A stretch of 64,000 nt of DNA from Pseudoalteromonas aurantia 208 (GTDB lineage: Bacteria > Pseudomonadota > Gammaproteobacteria > Enterobacterales > Alteromonadaceae), in assembly GCF_014858725.1 (NCBI RefSeq), contig NZ_AQGV01000015.1:310001-374000 (forward strand), given 5' to 3'. Below are positions 1 through 7,469 of the stretch, one piece after another. The notes under the pieces are model-generated. The model saw only the letters and a program-made list of their open reading frames with translations. It ran no database searches and had not been told where the DNA came from. Each line of letters starts with the position of its first letter. The first letter of the stretch is position 1. The position numbers were made by a program, and so were the translations under genes.

Positions 1-218
1 ACGATTGGATTTCGTCGATTAGCCTAAATTTGGTGGATAAAAAAGACATTACCATTTCATTGACGAATGAAGATCGCTCCCAACCGTTAGTAACGTGGAA
101 AGTGATTAATGCCTTCCCTAAAAAGCTTACAGCGCCAAGCATTAATGGCGGCTCAAATGAAGCCAGTGTTGAGTCACTAGAAATGATGGCTGACGATATT
201 AAAATCGAATTCCATTAA
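1..218 (+). CDS. eCIS tube protein, gp19-like (5' end outside window)
   Basis: The reading frame is open from the left edge (codons begin at base 3, DWISSISLNLVDKKD...) to the TAA at 216-218, so this is the C-terminal ~72 residues of a longer gene; the TTG at 30 is not its start. The text LVDKKDITISLTNEDRSQPL followed by a VTWKVINAFPKKL segment is the typical C-terminal half of phage T4 gp19-type tail-tube proteins of contractile injection systems, in which a W-K-V-x-N-A-F-P-K-K-L stretch is highly conserved. Such proteins stack as hexamers to form the inner tube. A second gp19-like gene and the connector, spike and baseplate genes follow in the expected order, which makes the assignment firm. 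Which tube paralogue it is (Afp1 or Afp5 type) cannot be told from the fragment. Confidence 0.88.
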   Translation, partial: DWISSISLNLVDKKDITISLTNEDRSQPLVTWKVINAFPKKLTAPSINGGSNEASVESLEMMADDIKIEFH

Positions 219-240
219 TCATTACATTCTCCTTGTGTCA

Positions 241-260
241 GGCACTTCGGTGCCTTTTTA
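241..260 (+). terminator. Intrinsic terminator/attenuator after the first tube gene
   Basis: Stem GGCAC, UUCG tetraloop, stem GTGCC and then five Ts (241-259), lying 22 bp after the stop of the first tube gene and 10 bp before the next start. The UUCG loop and the U-run are classic for a rho-independent terminator. The same-strand structural operon continues immediately, so it probably works as a partial terminator that lowers expression of the downstream hub and baseplate genes relative to the upstream tube (and presumably sheath) genes. Confidence 0.7.
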
Positions 261-269
261 GGACATATT

Positions 270-725
270 ATGATCCAAGATCTAGGCATTCCTTTAGTAG
301 GGTATCGATTTGCAGCAGTGATCATGACTGCCGGCATTCCTAACCCTATAGATATATTCTTTAAAGAAATTAGTGGACTAAAGTCAGCTCGAGGCGTGGA
401 GCGTAGCGGAAATCGCGTATCTATCGCCAATACAAAGCAAGCACGGACTTTGGTTCTTAAGCGTGGGGTATTGAAAGTACCAAGCACGGTACAAGAAGGT
501 AATTTAGTGAATTTGAATTACTGGGATATGTACATGATGCGTAACGATATTCTAATTACGTTATTGAACGACAATAATTTGCCGCTCAAAGCATGGTTTG
601 TACAACGGGCGTTTTTAGAAAGTTGGGAGTGGGACAGTCTGGACGCAACTCGGAATGATGTTCTGATTGAGTCTATGAGTTTTAGTTATAGCGACTTAAA
701 GTCAGTATCGATCCCAATTCCCTAA
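270..725 (+). CDS. eCIS tube/initiator protein, gp19-like
   Basis: 151 residues, the usual size for T4-gp19-like tube proteins. N-terminal GYRFAAVIM followed by FFKEISGLKSARGVER matches the family pattern F-x-V-x-I...F-x-E-I-S-G-L. The central part VLKRGVLKVPS corresponds to the LKRG element before a W-containing strand, and the C-terminal WFVQRAFLESWEWDSLDA is the counterpart of the W-x-x-x-x-A-x-P/L-x-K segment. By position (just before the small Afp6-like gene and the LysM connector) it corresponds to the adaptor tube protein Afp5, which joins the spike hub to the main tube; that is inference from gene order. The start ATG at 270 has an AGGA box upstream. The stop shares one base with the next start (TAATG), indicating translational coupling. 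Confidence 0.85.
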   Translation: MIQDLGIPLVGYRFAAVIMTAGIPNPIDIFFKEISGLKSARGVERSGNRVSIANTKQARTLVLKRGVLKVPSTVQEGNLVNLNYWDMYMMRNDILITLLNDNNLPLKAWFVQRAFLESWEWDSLDATRNDVLIESMSFSYSDLKSVSIPIP

Positions 726-1009
726 TGATGTGTGAATGCAAAGGAGAGAGCGTGGATATTAAATGTGATCAAATTCAAGTTAAAGCAAAGTTAAAGACAC
801 AAGAACCGACTTCGAGTTCAGCTTCTGCCGATGTGGATAATGGCGAAATTAATGAGGCATTAACACCGGATGAAAATTGTGAATGTGCCCCTGAGAATGA
901 AACACTCAATGAAGATGATTTAGCCAGATGGTCAAGCAGTGTTGCTGTGGACCTTAAACGCTATGTTGATCTTAAATTTGCACAATTTGTAAGACAAAAG
1001 AGGCCATAG
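725..1009 (+). CDS. Small eCIS protein, Afp6/DUF5908-like position
   Basis: 94 residues. The ATG at 725 overlaps the stop of the preceding tube gene (a second ATG follows at once). The N-terminal part contains a short beta-like stretch, SVDIKCDQIQVKAKL, resembling the I-x-I-x-x-L-x-I-K-A-x-V strand of DUF5908-type small proteins found between tube and LysM genes in eCIS clusters. The middle is acidic and low-complexity (residues ~25-65, with a NCECAP motif), and the C-terminus (WSSSVAVDLKRYVDLKFAQF) is predicted helical. Identification rests mainly on size, position and the N-terminal strand; residue-level similarity is weak. In other eCIS this gene is small and its role is not well defined. 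Six Cys-type positions (for example CECKG and NCEC) are unusual. Confidence 0.5.
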   Translation: MMCECKGESVDIKCDQIQVKAKLKTQEPTSSSASADVDNGEINEALTPDENCECAPENETLNEDDLARWSSSVAVDLKRYVDLKFAQFVRQKRP

Positions 1010-1014
1010 ATAAT

Positions 1015-1749
1015 ATGAAAAATAATGGCATAACCGCGGATGGTTTACCGCTTTGTAAAATTACCTTCTATACAAAAGTTGAACGCGGAGCAGGTAATAA
1101 AATTGCTGAATTGACGCTCCCTTACGATTCTAATTCTTTGCAAAGTTCGTACAAAAATAATGTAACCAGTTCAAACGTTGTGGGGGCCGAAAGTGGTGCC
1201 AGTCAATATCAAAAGTCGGCACCATCTACTTTGAAAATGACTTTTTTATTGGATGACTCCGTTGTTGAAACACCCAATCAATTGCTTCAGCGTGTAATGG
1301 GTGACAATACGACTGAAACACATATAAAAACGTTATTGAAATATGGCACTGCGGTACAAGGGAAAACCCATGTGCCTGCGTTTGTGACAATTACCCCACT
1401 CAATATGGCACTTAATGCGGGCGCTGATGGCAGCTTTAGCGGTATGTTTTCCGAGGTAGAAGTCAAAAATGAGCTCGTTGATAGCAAAGGCCGCCGGGTG
1501 AAGGCCCAAGTGAGTTGTTGTTTGACGGAATGTTTATCAGAGAAAGAAATAAAATTAAAGTCAGGGAAAAGCTCACCAGATTTAACGCATATTTTTCAGC
1601 TTAAAGCAGGTGATAAGGTGTTGGTACAGGCGGCGCAGATCTACGGCTCTGCGCAATTTGTTCACCACGTTGCATCAGCAAATAATCTGGCATCAGTGCG
1701 ACGGGCAGAGATCGGTCAGCAGATAACTTATCCCCCGTTGGAGCGATAG
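1015..1749 (+). CDS. eCIS LysM-type tube/hub connector (Afp7/gp53-like)
   Basis: 244 residues. The first ~180 residues form the CIS tube-protein domain: LCKITFYTKVERG near the start, then LTLPYDSNSLQSSYKN and a TLKMTFLLDDS strand. This is the pattern of the hub proteins that bridge the spike and the tube. Residues ~190-242 (FQLKAGDKVLVQAAQIYGSA, then FVHHVASANNL and a final PPL) are a LysM-like module: hydrophobic strand, GD, helix with A-x-x-x-Y-G, and A-N-N-L. Order and length match Afp7/Pvc7. It sits 5 bp after the small Afp6-like gene and 1 bp before the spike gene, so it is clearly translated as part of the same operon. The protein is expected in the baseplate, binding around the VgrG-like trimer. 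Confidence 0.82.
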   Translation: MKNNGITADGLPLCKITFYTKVERGAGNKIAELTLPYDSNSLQSSYKNNVTSSNVVGAESGASQYQKSAPSTLKMTFLLDDSVVETPNQLLQRVMGDNTTETHIKTLLKYGTAVQGKTHVPAFVTITPLNMALNAGADGSFSGMFSEVEVKNELVDSKGRRVKAQVSCCLTECLSEKEIKLKSGKSSPDLTHIFQLKAGDKVLVQAAQIYGSAQFVHHVASANNLASVRRAEIGQQITYPPLER

Positions 1750-1750
1750 C

Positions 1751-3373
1751 ATGGATATACGGTATACCATTACAGTGGCAGGTAATGCGGTATCTGAAAA
1801 AGTCGCCGTGCGAGAGATAAAAACGTGCATGGGAGTGAATCAAATTTCGCAACTGACGCTACTCATTGAAGATGGTGATATGGCGGCCGAGTCGTTTTTT
1901 ACGACGGATGCTGATTTATTCAAAATGGGTAAGGAAATTGTTGTCAAAGCGGGGATTGCAGAGGCGCAACAGCAGATAATTTATATAGGCGTTATCACCG
2001 AACAATCGATTGGTTATGACCGTGCAACTTACCTTCAGGTGATTGCGCGTGGCGACGTTAATAAGCTTTGCCAAGCAAAGCTAAGTAAATTGTATGACCC
2101 AAAAACATCAGATACTGACATCATTACGGATTTGCTATCTGGAGCTGGGGCGAGCGCAGGTAAGATTGCTAAAAGTGAGATTAAACACCATCAATTTCTA
2201 ATGATTGAGCAATCGCCGTGGGATATGTTGATGCATCGGGCTTTGGTGAATGGCTTTGTATTATGCGATGAAGGCAAAGCTGATGTTGTTGACCTTAAAA
2301 AACACCAACCAGGCACCCATACGTTTAATTTGGCAATGGATGGATGTATTGACTTTGAACTGTCTGTAGACACAAGCAGCCATTTAAAGAAAACACAATA
2401 CACCGGTTGGGATATAAAAGAGCAAGCCTTGCTTGCGAATGCAGATCCTCTTGCGAGTAGTTATAAATATCCAAAACATGCAGATGCCGATGCCGCGTTT
2501 AGTTTGCCTGCTCAGTTATGCCATGCGCAAGCCCCCGTTGATAAAACTGAGCTTGCCGCGAGTGCGACAGCGGAGGTCAATTTTCGTTTGTTGGATATGT
2601 ACCAAGGTCGCGTTCGCATTGATATGTCGAGTAAAAAAGCATTAAAAGGGGTGAAATTACTCGATGCGTTAACTGTATCTGGCGTTGGCAAGCTCAGTGC
2701 TGGAGAGTATTTAGTGGGGGAAATTCACCACCATATCAGTGACAGAGGCTGGTACTGTGAATATGTATTGGGTGTGCCATTAACACGAACACTTTGGTCA
2801 CCATGGCAGACGTTACCTCCAGCAGCCCCTGTTATGGCAAAAGTGGCCGCTTTTCAAAAAGATGATGAAGCGTTACAACGCATTCCGGTGTTATTACCAA
2901 CGGCAACCAACAAGAAGGTCGTTTGGGCGCGATTGTTAACGCCGTTTGCAGGCAAAGAGGAAGGCGTTTTCTTACCGCCAGACCTTGATACTGAAGTATT
3001 GGTGGACTTTATTGGAGGCGATGCACGTTATCCTGTGATTATTGGTGCATGTCATAACCCAAAAGTCATGCCGCCTTTTGCATATGATGACAAAAATGAA
3101 CAGCGGGGCATCTTTTTTAAAGAACCAGCGTTGGCTGTTCAATTTACATTAAAAGAACCGCACTTACTGCTGAAAGGTAGCAAAGATCAAACAATTACCT
3201 TTGGGCAAAAGCAAGGCTATGCCCTTGCGCAAAAAGATATGGCCACGATAACAGCAAAAGACACGCTTAATTTGATGAGTAAAGATAAAGCGATGGTTGA
3301 TTTAAGTAAAGATATTCACCTCAAAGCGGATGGCAATGCCACCATAGAAGCCAAAGCGACAGACGTTAAATAG
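1751..3373 (+). CDS. eCIS spike protein, VgrG/gp27-gp5-like (Afp8)
   Basis: 540 residues. Residues ~1-345 have the gp27-like hub fold (YTITVAGNAVSEKVAVREIK, then two barrel-like segments). Residues ~365-440 form the gp5 OB-fold with GRVRI/VVWARLLTPFAGKEEG and DTEVLVDFIGGDARYPVIIG, the hallmark of VgrG-type spikes. The tail (residues ~455-540) turns into short repetitive beta strands (LLLKGSKDQTITFG...LHLKADGNATIEAKA), the triple-stranded needle. The protein should form the trimeric spike at the bottom of the tube. No C-terminal effector domain is attached; it ends shortly after the beta needle. A PAAR tip protein normally caps such a needle, but no PAAR gene follows. The start ATG at 1751 is 1 bp after the previous stop. 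Confidence 0.9.
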   Translation: MDIRYTITVAGNAVSEKVAVREIKTCMGVNQISQLTLLIEDGDMAAESFFTTDADLFKMGKEIVVKAGIAEAQQQIIYIGVITEQSIGYDRATYLQVIARGDVNKLCQAKLSKLYDPKTSDTDIITDLLSGAGASAGKIAKSEIKHHQFLMIEQSPWDMLMHRALVNGFVLCDEGKADVVDLKKHQPGTHTFNLAMDGCIDFELSVDTSSHLKKTQYTGWDIKEQALLANADPLASSYKYPKHADADAAFSLPAQLCHAQAPVDKTELAASATAEVNFRLLDMYQGRVRIDMSSKKALKGVKLLDALTVSGVGKLSAGEYLVGEIHHHISDRGWYCEYVLGVPLTRTLWSPWQTLPPAAPVMAKVAAFQKDDEALQRIPVLLPTATNKKVVWARLLTPFAGKEEGVFLPPDLDTEVLVDFIGGDARYPVIIGACHNPKVMPPFAYDDKNEQRGIFFKEPALAVQFTLKEPHLLLKGSKDQTITFGQKQGYALAQKDMATITAKDTLNLMSKDKAMVDLSKDIHLKADGNATIEAKATDVK

Positions 3374-3391
3374 TACATAAAGGAAAAATTC

Positions 3392-3796
3392 ATGTCACAA
3401 AGTGCATTTTTAGGACAAGGCTGGGCGTTCCCTCCACGCTTTGCAACCTCCGAGTCAGGACCCGCTATAGCGTCAGGTGAAGTTCTATTGCAACAAGCCA
3501 TCTATTTGGCGTTGCACACGCTCATCGGCGAACGTCCACTGTGGCCCGAAATGGGTTCTGGGTTGTCTAGTTTTACTTTTGCAGAAGCCGCAGAGCAAAG
3601 TTTAGCAGATCTAAAACAAGAGATAGCGACTGTATTACTTAATTATGAGCCAAGGATCACATTACAAGACATTGTATTTGATAGCTCAGCGTTATATGAC
3701 GGCATACTCACTATTGAATTGCAGTATTTGATTCGCCAAACGAATAGTCGCAGTAATATGGTTTTTCCTTTTTATCTACTTGAGCAATCTGTATAG
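3392..3796 (+). CDS. eCIS baseplate wedge protein, gp25-like (Afp9)
   Basis: 134 residues, typical for the gp25/IraD fold. The core signature is visible: I-A-S-G-E-V-L-L-Q-Q-A-I-Y-L-A-L-H-T, then GERPLWPEMGSGLSSFTF, matching the conserved I-x-Q-A-I-x-x-I-L-x-T-x-x-G-E-R-x-x-x-P-x-F-G-S pattern. A later segment, PRITLQDIVFD...LTIELQYLIRQTNS, is the usual RI-x-x-x-V-x-x + beta-hairpin with the R-x-T-N-x-x-x-N motif. These proteins form the core of each baseplate wedge together with the gp6- and gp7-like proteins, whose genes follow. The start at 3392 has a good AAGGA box. A 239-bp non-coding spacer follows before the gp6-like gene, where other eCIS often carry a PAAR gene. Confidence 0.88.
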   Translation: MSQSAFLGQGWAFPPRFATSESGPAIASGEVLLQQAIYLALHTLIGERPLWPEMGSGLSSFTFAEAAEQSLADLKQEIATVLLNYEPRITLQDIVFDSSALYDGILTIELQYLIRQTNSRSNMVFPFYLLEQSV

Positions 3797-4035
3797 CTTC
3801 ATTGATTGTTACTTGGGCTCAAAGAGTTCACGTTTTACACCTCTCGTTCAATGCGCAACGCTTTTGAACTGCATATTCAACATCGCTTCGTACGCTAAAG
3901 ATGACGTTAACCTAATCGTACCGAATTTTTCGAGTTTATGCGCTGTATTCATTTCGTGGTTATTGCAAAACCAGCACCTTAGCTTGGATTTGTAGGCATT
4001 GCTTTAATTTTAGAATGATAACTTAAGGTTTTATC

Positions 4036-7000
4036 ATGACTGAAAAGTCTAATTATCCTGTACATATATTATCCCCTTTACACCAAGGGTTAAGCCAATC
4101 TCAGCGTCGTACAGAGCCACTGTCGAGTGCTTTTTTTCAAATTGAAGCACGCACGATTGAGCAGTGGTTGGTGTACCTGCAACAGCTAGCAAAACAAGTA
4201 CGTTTTATTGATGAAGCAAGTGTGCCGAATTTACAGACTTGGGAGCAGGTTTTACCTGATGCCAATCAGTTAGCATCATTAGCCAACATGCTAAAAAACC
4301 AAGTTGTTAGTACTGATACTCAGGCATTGGCGAGTCGACCTGATCTGGCGTTATTGCTGACGTTCATTGATTTGTTACAACATACAAGTGCACAATTTAA
4401 TGCGTTTGTGAGTCGGCATTTGGATCATTATTTTCATGATGTATTGCGTTTTACTAAGCAAGTTGCGCAACCGGATAGTGCGCATGTTGTTATTACACTC
4501 GGTGATATCGCCTCAATGACGCTTGCTGAAGGAGTTGAGTTGGATGGTGGTAAAGACAGTGAAGGTAATGCGCTAATCTACCATACAACGACACCAGCAG
4601 CGATTAATCATGCCCAAGTTGATTTTGCAGCCACCTTAAATCGGGTGATCACATCAGAGTCGGGTCAACAGGCATCATTGCAGGTGGCACGCAATGTCAT
4701 CTTTGATGCTCAAACAGGGCAAATACTTGAACAGAGTGTGCCAAGCTTAGGGACGTTATCAACCGAAGAAGGTCAACCTGAGGTTGAGCTAGGGTTTAAA
4801 GTCGCCTCTCAGGATTTGTTTTTGCTAGGCGGCGAGCGCGTAGTCACATTGCAGTTTGCGACGGATAGGCTGGGAAGTACGCCCGTAAATGTATCCGATT
4901 GGCAGAGCGTATTTGATATTTATGCCAGTACTGTAGATGGACCAAGGTTATTGGCTGCTGATACGTGGGCATTTGAAAGTCATGCGCAAAGTGTTGACCA
5001 AACTCGACTTCAGATCACCTTATCGCCTTTATTCCCTGCGTTATCTCCAGCTGATGATGAATATATTGGTGGCCATTTGCATTTACCCTATTTATCGTTT
5101 GTATTGAAAAGCGATGCATATTTGTCGGTTTATGGTGAACAAGCATCGAATCAAGGGTTACTGAGCCAAATTGGCATAGAGCATATTAAACTTAATGTGA
5201 AAGTGACTGGCGCATCAGGGGTTATTGCGAGTAATAGCGAAGGCGCACTGGATACACAAAAGCCGTTTGATCCTTTTGGTCTAGACCCTAGGCTTGCGGC
5301 TAAATTTCATTTTACCCATCCAGAGTTATTGTGCAAAGACATTACTTACGCCAGCTTATCGTTTACTTGGTTAGATAGACCCAGTGACTTTAATACGTAT
5401 TACAAGCCATATAGCTTCTACCTCTTTACTCAAGCGGATCAATCACAGAACTCTGAGTTCTTTAATGAAAGTGGCCGTTGTACTGTGGAAGCGTCTGATT
5501 CGACTCGCGCGGAAGAAAAGGTATGCAGTGCTGTGACGTCGTTTGACTTAAACACATTATTAGATAGTACGTGTGATTGTTTAACTTGGCCCGATAGCGA
5601 AGTGAAGATTTATCAATCGGACAAAGCGCTGGGAAGTGAGTTAGCATCAGAAGCACTTTCTGGGAAAGGACACAGCACGAAACTGTTTTATGATGATTAT
5701 GATCAGGATACATTGCCAATCGTTGTCAACAATAAAGCCGCAAATACCATAGAGTTTACGACAGCCGATAATAATGTAGCGGCAGACTATGGCACGTTGC
5801 CAATGGCTGAATTAGATGCGAGGCAGTGGCCAAAATGGTACAGCCTCGAATTAACCAGCCAAGATTTTGGTCACAAAGACTACACACGTGTTGTGGAGTA
5901 CTTTGCTTATCAAAATGGCATAGCGTTGGGCAAATCACCAGATAACTTCATACCCATTCAGGTTTCTCCCCCTTATACACCGCATTTGGAATTAGTTCAG
6001 TTGAATTATGAATGTGAAAGCGTCACTAGCGCCCATAGCGCGGTAGTTGGGAATACCATTTGGCTTGAGCATATAGCGCCTATTGGTCGCCAAACACTGG
6101 CATTGAATCGTATGGCACAGGCTAAATTGTTGCCAGAAATTGATAAATTAGGGTATCTCTATATTGCTTTAAAAGACGTTGTGTCTCCTGGGCAAGTGAG
6201 CATGTATTTTCAAATAGATCCCATCGATGGTTATAACATGGGGCACTCGCCTAAATTTTTGTGGGAATATTTTGATAATGGTCATTGGCAGCGATTAAAG
6301 CGAGAAGATTCACAAGGCGAGGCAGGCGAAGGGCGTATTTTGCAAGATAGCACGTATGATTTACTTGACTCGGGTATCATTATTTTTTATTTACCAAAAG
6401 TTGGCTTGGAGAATAGCTTTAATCATGATGGCCGGCTGTGGCTTAGAGCAAGTATTGAGTATGACTCCGTTGAATACCCGACCAATGAGTCTTCAATATA
6501 TCCCATTTATTCACGCATACGTGGCATGTTCACACAGGGTGTAGAAGTCACATTAAAAAGTATTGAACACCCACAAGCACATTACGAGAAACCCTTATCG
6601 GCCGAGCAAATTGTAAAGTTAGCGCAACCAGATCCAATGGTTAAGCAAATTAGCCAGCCTTATCCAAGTTATGATGCCAAAGTCACAGAAACGACAGCAG
6701 CATTTAATCAAAGAGTAAGTGAGCGTTTACATCATAGGGGAAGACTGTTAACAGCGTGGGATTTTGAACATTGTGTATTACAAACTTTCCCACAATTACA
6801 TTCAACACGAGCGGTACATACTTCCCAAGGGGTAACCTTGATTGTGATCCCATTAAATTATGATCCAGATGTGTTGCAACCAAAGGCACCTCGATATTTA
6901 AAACGAGAGGTACTTAATCTGATTGAAGCGCTCACAGTACCTGGGTTAGCTGTGAAGGTTGAAGATCCAAATTATGTAGAGGTGCAAGTTGAGCTGATTG

Positions 7001-7350
7001 TAAAAATTAATCCGCTTTATGATATCCAAAGCTCTGTTATCGAGCTCAATCAACTGGTCATAGATACATTAACACCGTGGAATAAGTCAGAGTCCGAATT
7101 GTCAAAAACGATTTATTTAACAACGTTAGCCCAAGTGTTAGAACAACATGTTGCGGTAGATATGATCCAAGTGATCAGAGCGAAACGCGCGGGTGACAAT
7201 CAGAACGAATATAGTGCATTAGCACCAAAGGATGCGCAAGAGATCCTAGTACCGGCTCGCAACCATAAGATTTCATTAGCCAGTGTCTCGGGCGATGTGT
7301 TTGAAGGCATTGGTAAATGGGAAATTGAGCATGACTTTAAAGTGCAGTAA
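4036..7350 (+). CDS. eCIS baseplate J/gp6-like wedge protein (Afp11)
   Basis: 1104 residues, in the size range of Afp11/Pvc11 proteins. The N-terminal half is poorly conserved. The C-terminal third carries the baseplate J-type features: GMFTQGVEVTLKSIEHPQ (~residue 835), RGRLLTAWDFEHCVLQTFPQ (~905-925) followed by HTSQGVTLIVIPLN, and a final trio of strands around NYVEVQVELIVKINPLYD. The last part matches the pattern in which a D-F-E-x-x-V-L-x-x-F-P element precedes a V-x-V-x-x-x-P strand. The protein dimerises with the gp7-like partner to build the wedge ring around the hub. The start ATG at 4036 follows TTAAGG. The gene is followed by a 119-bp spacer that includes a possible stem-loop (GACGC near 7388 with GCGTC near 7430) before the gp7-like gene. 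Confidence 0.82.
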   Translation: MTEKSNYPVHILSPLHQGLSQSQRRTEPLSSAFFQIEARTIEQWLVYLQQLAKQVRFIDEASVPNLQTWEQVLPDANQLASLANMLKNQVVSTDTQALASRPDLALLLTFIDLLQHTSAQFNAFVSRHLDHYFHDVLRFTKQVAQPDSAHVVITLGDIASMTLAEGVELDGGKDSEGNALIYHTTTPAAINHAQVDFAATLNRVITSESGQQASLQVARNVIFDAQTGQILEQSVPSLGTLSTEEGQPEVELGFKVASQDLFLLGGERVVTLQFATDRLGSTPVNVSDWQSVFDIYASTVDGPRLLAADTWAFESHAQSVDQTRLQITLSPLFPALSPADDEYIGGHLHLPYLSFVLKSDAYLSVYGEQASNQGLLSQIGIEHIKLNVKVTGASGVIASNSEGALDTQKPFDPFGLDPRLAAKFHFTHPELLCKDITYASLSFTWLDRPSDFNTYYKPYSFYLFTQADQSQNSEFFNESGRCTVEASDSTRAEEKVCSAVTSFDLNTLLDSTCDCLTWPDSEVKIYQSDKALGSELASEALSGKGHSTKLFYDDYDQDTLPIVVNNKAANTIEFTTADNNVAADYGTLPMAELDARQWPKWYSLELTSQDFGHKDYTRVVEYFAYQNGIALGKSPDNFIPIQVSPPYTPHLELVQLNYECESVTSAHSAVVGNTIWLEHIAPIGRQTLALNRMAQAKLLPEIDKLGYLYIALKDVVSPGQVSMYFQIDPIDGYNMGHSPKFLWEYFDNGHWQRLKREDSQGEAGEGRILQDSTYDLLDSGIIIFYLPKVGLENSFNHDGRLWLRASIEYDSVEYPTNESSIYPIYSRIRGMFTQGVEVTLKSIEHPQAHYEKPLSAEQIVKLAQPDPMVKQISQPYPSYDAKVTETTAAFNQRVSERLHHRGRLLTAWDFEHCVLQTFPQLHSTRAVHTSQGVTLIVIPLNYDPDVLQPKAPRYLKREVLNLIEALTVPGLAVKVEDPNYVEVQVELIVKINPLYDIQSSVIELNQLVIDTLTPWNKSESELSKTIYLTTLAQVLEQHVAVDMIQVIRAKRAGDNQNEYSALAPKDAQEILVPARNHKISLASVSGDVFEGIGKWEIEHDFKVQ

Positions 7351-7469
7351 TACAGCAACCCCTTGCTAATCGAATACATAACATTGCGACGCAAAGCTTA
7401 AAAGAAAGTTTTCACAGCTTTTCGGTCAGCGCGTCTTGCGTATATCACCTCTATTTTATTAGGTAAATT

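Noticed and set aside
3780..3995. 71-aa + frame in the gap between the gp25-like and gp6-like genes
   Set aside because: It overlaps the end of the gp25-like gene, has no ribosome binding site of its own and no resemblance to PAAR (no P-A-A-R motif or G-D-x-x repeats). Treated as spacer.
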